Source: Pseudalkalibacillus salsuginis (GTDB taxonomy: Bacteria > Bacillota > Bacilli > Bacillales > Fictibacillaceae). From it: 64,000 bases of DNA. The stretch is from assembly GCF_021646685.1 (NCBI RefSeq), contig NZ_JAKJHW010000011.1:20728-84727 (forward strand), in the 5' to 3' direction. Made by a program: the position numbers and the translations under genes. The notes under the pieces are model-generated. The model was not told where the DNA came from, did no database searches, and was given only the letters and a program-made list of their open reading frames with translations. This document shows, piece by piece, positions 62,692-64,000 of the stretch (the stretch's first letter is position 1; each line of letters begins with the position of its first letter).

Positions 62692-62766
62692 GGCCCCTTG
62701 GTCAAGTGGTTAAGACACCGCCCTTTCACGGCGGTAACACGGGTTCGAATCCCGTAGGGGTCACCA
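62692..62766 (+). tRNA. tRNA-Glu (TTC)
   Basis: Acceptor ggcccct/aggggtc, anticodon TTC in cctTTCacg, encoded CCA. Confidence 0.97.
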
Positions 62767-62828
62767 TTTACTTCATATAAAATCAGCTGGTGCACAATAC
62801 GGTATGCACAGCAAATGAATTACCAAGT

Positions 62829-62904
62829 GGACCCGTGGTGTAGGGGTTAACATGCCTGCCTGTCACGCAGGAGATCGCCGGTTCAAATCCGGTCGGGTCC
62901 GCCA
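62829..62904 (+). tRNA. tRNA-Asp (GTC)
   Basis: Acceptor ggacccg/cgggtcc, anticodon GTC in ctGTCacg, encoded CCA. Confidence 0.97.
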
Positions 62905-62935
62905 TTTATAATTTGAAAATTTTATTGTTATGCGA

Positions 62936-63010
62936 TGGGCTATAGCCAAGCGGTAAGGCAACGGACTTTGACTCCGTCATGCGTTGGTTCGAATCCAGCT
63001 AGCCCAGCCA
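62936..63010 (+). tRNA. tRNA-Gln (TTG)
   Basis: Acceptor tgggcta/tagccca, anticodon TTG in actTTGact, encoded CCA. Confidence 0.97.
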
Positions 63011-63014
63011 TAAG

Positions 63015-63090
63015 GAGCCATTAGCTCAGTTGGTAGAGCATCTGACTTTTAATCAGAGGGTCGAAGGTTCGAGTCCTTCATGGCTCACCA
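63015..63090 (+). tRNA. tRNA-Lys (TTT)
   Basis: Acceptor gagccat/atggctc, anticodon TTT in actTTTaat, encoded CCA. Confidence 0.97.
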
Positions 63091-63097
63091 CTTTTTT

Positions 63098-63183
63098 GCG
63101 GGTGTGGCGGAATTGGCAGACGCGCTAGACTTAGGATCTAGTGTCCTTGCGACGTGGGGGTTCAAGTCCCTCCACCCGCACCA
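63098..63183 (+). tRNA. tRNA-Leu (TAG)
   Basis: Class II; acceptor gcgggtg/cacccgc, anticodon TAG in cTTAGga, encoded CCA. Confidence 0.97.
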
Positions 63184-63248
63184 TATTTTAAAAATGGTGC
63201 AACGTCTTTTATGGAAGGTGCATCACTAGTTTTAAACAGCACAATTTA

Positions 63249-63334
63249 GCGGTCGTGGCGGAATGGCAGACGCGCTAGCTTGAGGGGCTAGTGGGTGTAT
63301 ACCCGTGGAGGTTCGAGTCCTCTCGACCGCACCA
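63249..63334 (+). tRNA. tRNA-Leu (GAG)
   Basis: Class II; acceptor gcggtcg/cgaccgc, anticodon GAG in ctTGAGggg, encoded CCA. Position matches B. subtilis trnS-leu2, the ICEBs1 attachment gene, here followed directly by the next tRNA. Confidence 0.97.
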
Positions 63335-63362
63335 TAAAAATCAACTTCAAACATGAATCAAT

Positions 63363-63439
<77 letters not shown>

Positions 63440-63444
63440 TTTAA

Positions 63445-63521
63445 CGGGAAGTGGCTCAGCTTGGTAGAGCACCTGGTTTGGGACCAGGGGGTCGCAGGTT
63501 CAAATCCTGTCTTCCCGACCA
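63445..63521 (+). tRNA. tRNA-Pro (TGG)
   Basis: Acceptor cgggaag/cttcccg, anticodon TGG in gttTGGga, encoded CCA. Confidence 0.97.
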
Positions 63522-63529
63522 TCACATTT

Positions 63530-63603
63530 GCGGGTGTAGTTTAGTGGTAAAACAAGAGCCTTCCAAGCTCTGGTCGTGAGTTCGATTCTCATCACCCGCT
63601 CCA
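63530..63603 (+). tRNA. tRNA-Gly (TCC)
   Basis: Acceptor gcgggtg/cacccgc, anticodon TCC in cctTCCaag, encoded CCA. Confidence 0.97.
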
Positions 63604-63612
63604 TTTAATTAT

Positions 63613-63689
<77 letters not shown>

Positions 63690-63897
63690 TTAACACCTCC
63701 TTCGAATAGAGTTTCTGTCAATTTTGGATCTCCAACATCGAAGTCGGCCCATTCATGGGCAATACAGCTCTTTGAAAACTGAACAAAAGCCAAGCGTGAA
63801 ACGGGTCTTTTTTAAAAAGAACCCAAAATCAATTTCGATTTACATTTAATGAGCAATCAAACAATGCTCAAAAAATTCAGTGGCATTTGCCCAACAA

Positions 63898-64000
63898 TTT
63901 TTTGGAGAGTTTGATCCTGGCTCAGGACGAACGCTGGCGGCGTGCCTAATACATGCAAGTCGAGCGGACCAACGAGGAGCTTGCTCCTCAGAGGTCAGCG
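63898..64000 (+). rRNA. 16S ribosomal RNA, 5' end (runs off window)
   Basis: Starts near tttttggagagtttgatcc; contains the universal gagtttgatcctggctcag and catgcaagtcgagcgga. Only about 100 nt are present. The leader 63690-63897 holds no gene. Confidence 0.97.

Overview
The window looks like chromosomal DNA from a low-to-moderate GC, endospore-forming, motile member of the Bacillaceae. The reasons are: strong AGGAGG-type ribosome binding sites with many GTG/TTG starts; Bacillus-type genes (SigX/RsiX, the full SigB partner-switching module, the cortex gene cmpA, a spore-germination remnant, MotAB); and a right half that follows the Bacillus subtilis order ydbS-ydbT-ydcA-acpS-ydcC-alr-ndoAI-ndoA-rsbRSTUVW-sigB-rsbX-tex-cmpA-sprT(ydcK)-trnS. 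It ends in a 12-tRNA cluster followed by the first ~100 nt of a 16S rRNA. I do not assign a species.

Left third (1-29.8 kb): a two-component system with a His-rich lipoprotein; an ArsR/SRPBCC pair with operator repeats; a Fur-controlled siderophore uptake locus (yfiY / yfiZ-yfhA); a SurA-like lipoprotein; argG-argH with ARG boxes; and an accessory stretch (12.9-19.8 kb) holding two frameshifted genes, a TetR/SDR divergon, a cadmium-type cadC-cadA operon whose cadA has an in-frame TGA in its metal-binding motif, and a compact type I toxin-antitoxin locus. Then come nadE, a permease, a cyanophycin pair (cphB-cphA), a DUF3905-like protein, a decayed gerA-type gene and a chemotaxis receptor.

Middle (29.9-45 kb): sigX-rsiX, motA-motB, a glutamate dehydrogenase, a lipoteichoic-acid synthase family enzyme, argS behind an Arg T-box, a VOC protein, a second ECF sigma/anti-sigma pair, a 3-methyladenine glycosylase and the most unusual locus. 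That locus is an NprR/PlcR-type regulator (HTH + TPR) followed by a small secreted precursor carrying four exact 13-residue tandem repeats with the core AIDELPPM. It looks like an undescribed RNPP-type quorum-sensing pair.

Right third (45-64 kb): dacF-like carboxypeptidase, the conserved ydb/ydc block, the toxin-antitoxin pair ndoAI-ndoA, the SigB operon with its internal SigB promoter, tex, cmpA, sprT and the tRNA/rRNA operon. Six copies of a ~172-bp hairpin-forming repeat are scattered between genes, all in one orientation. Nitrogen/arginine handling recurs (argGH, Arg-specific argS T-box, cyanophycin synthesis/degradation, glutamate dehydrogenase), but the link is inference.
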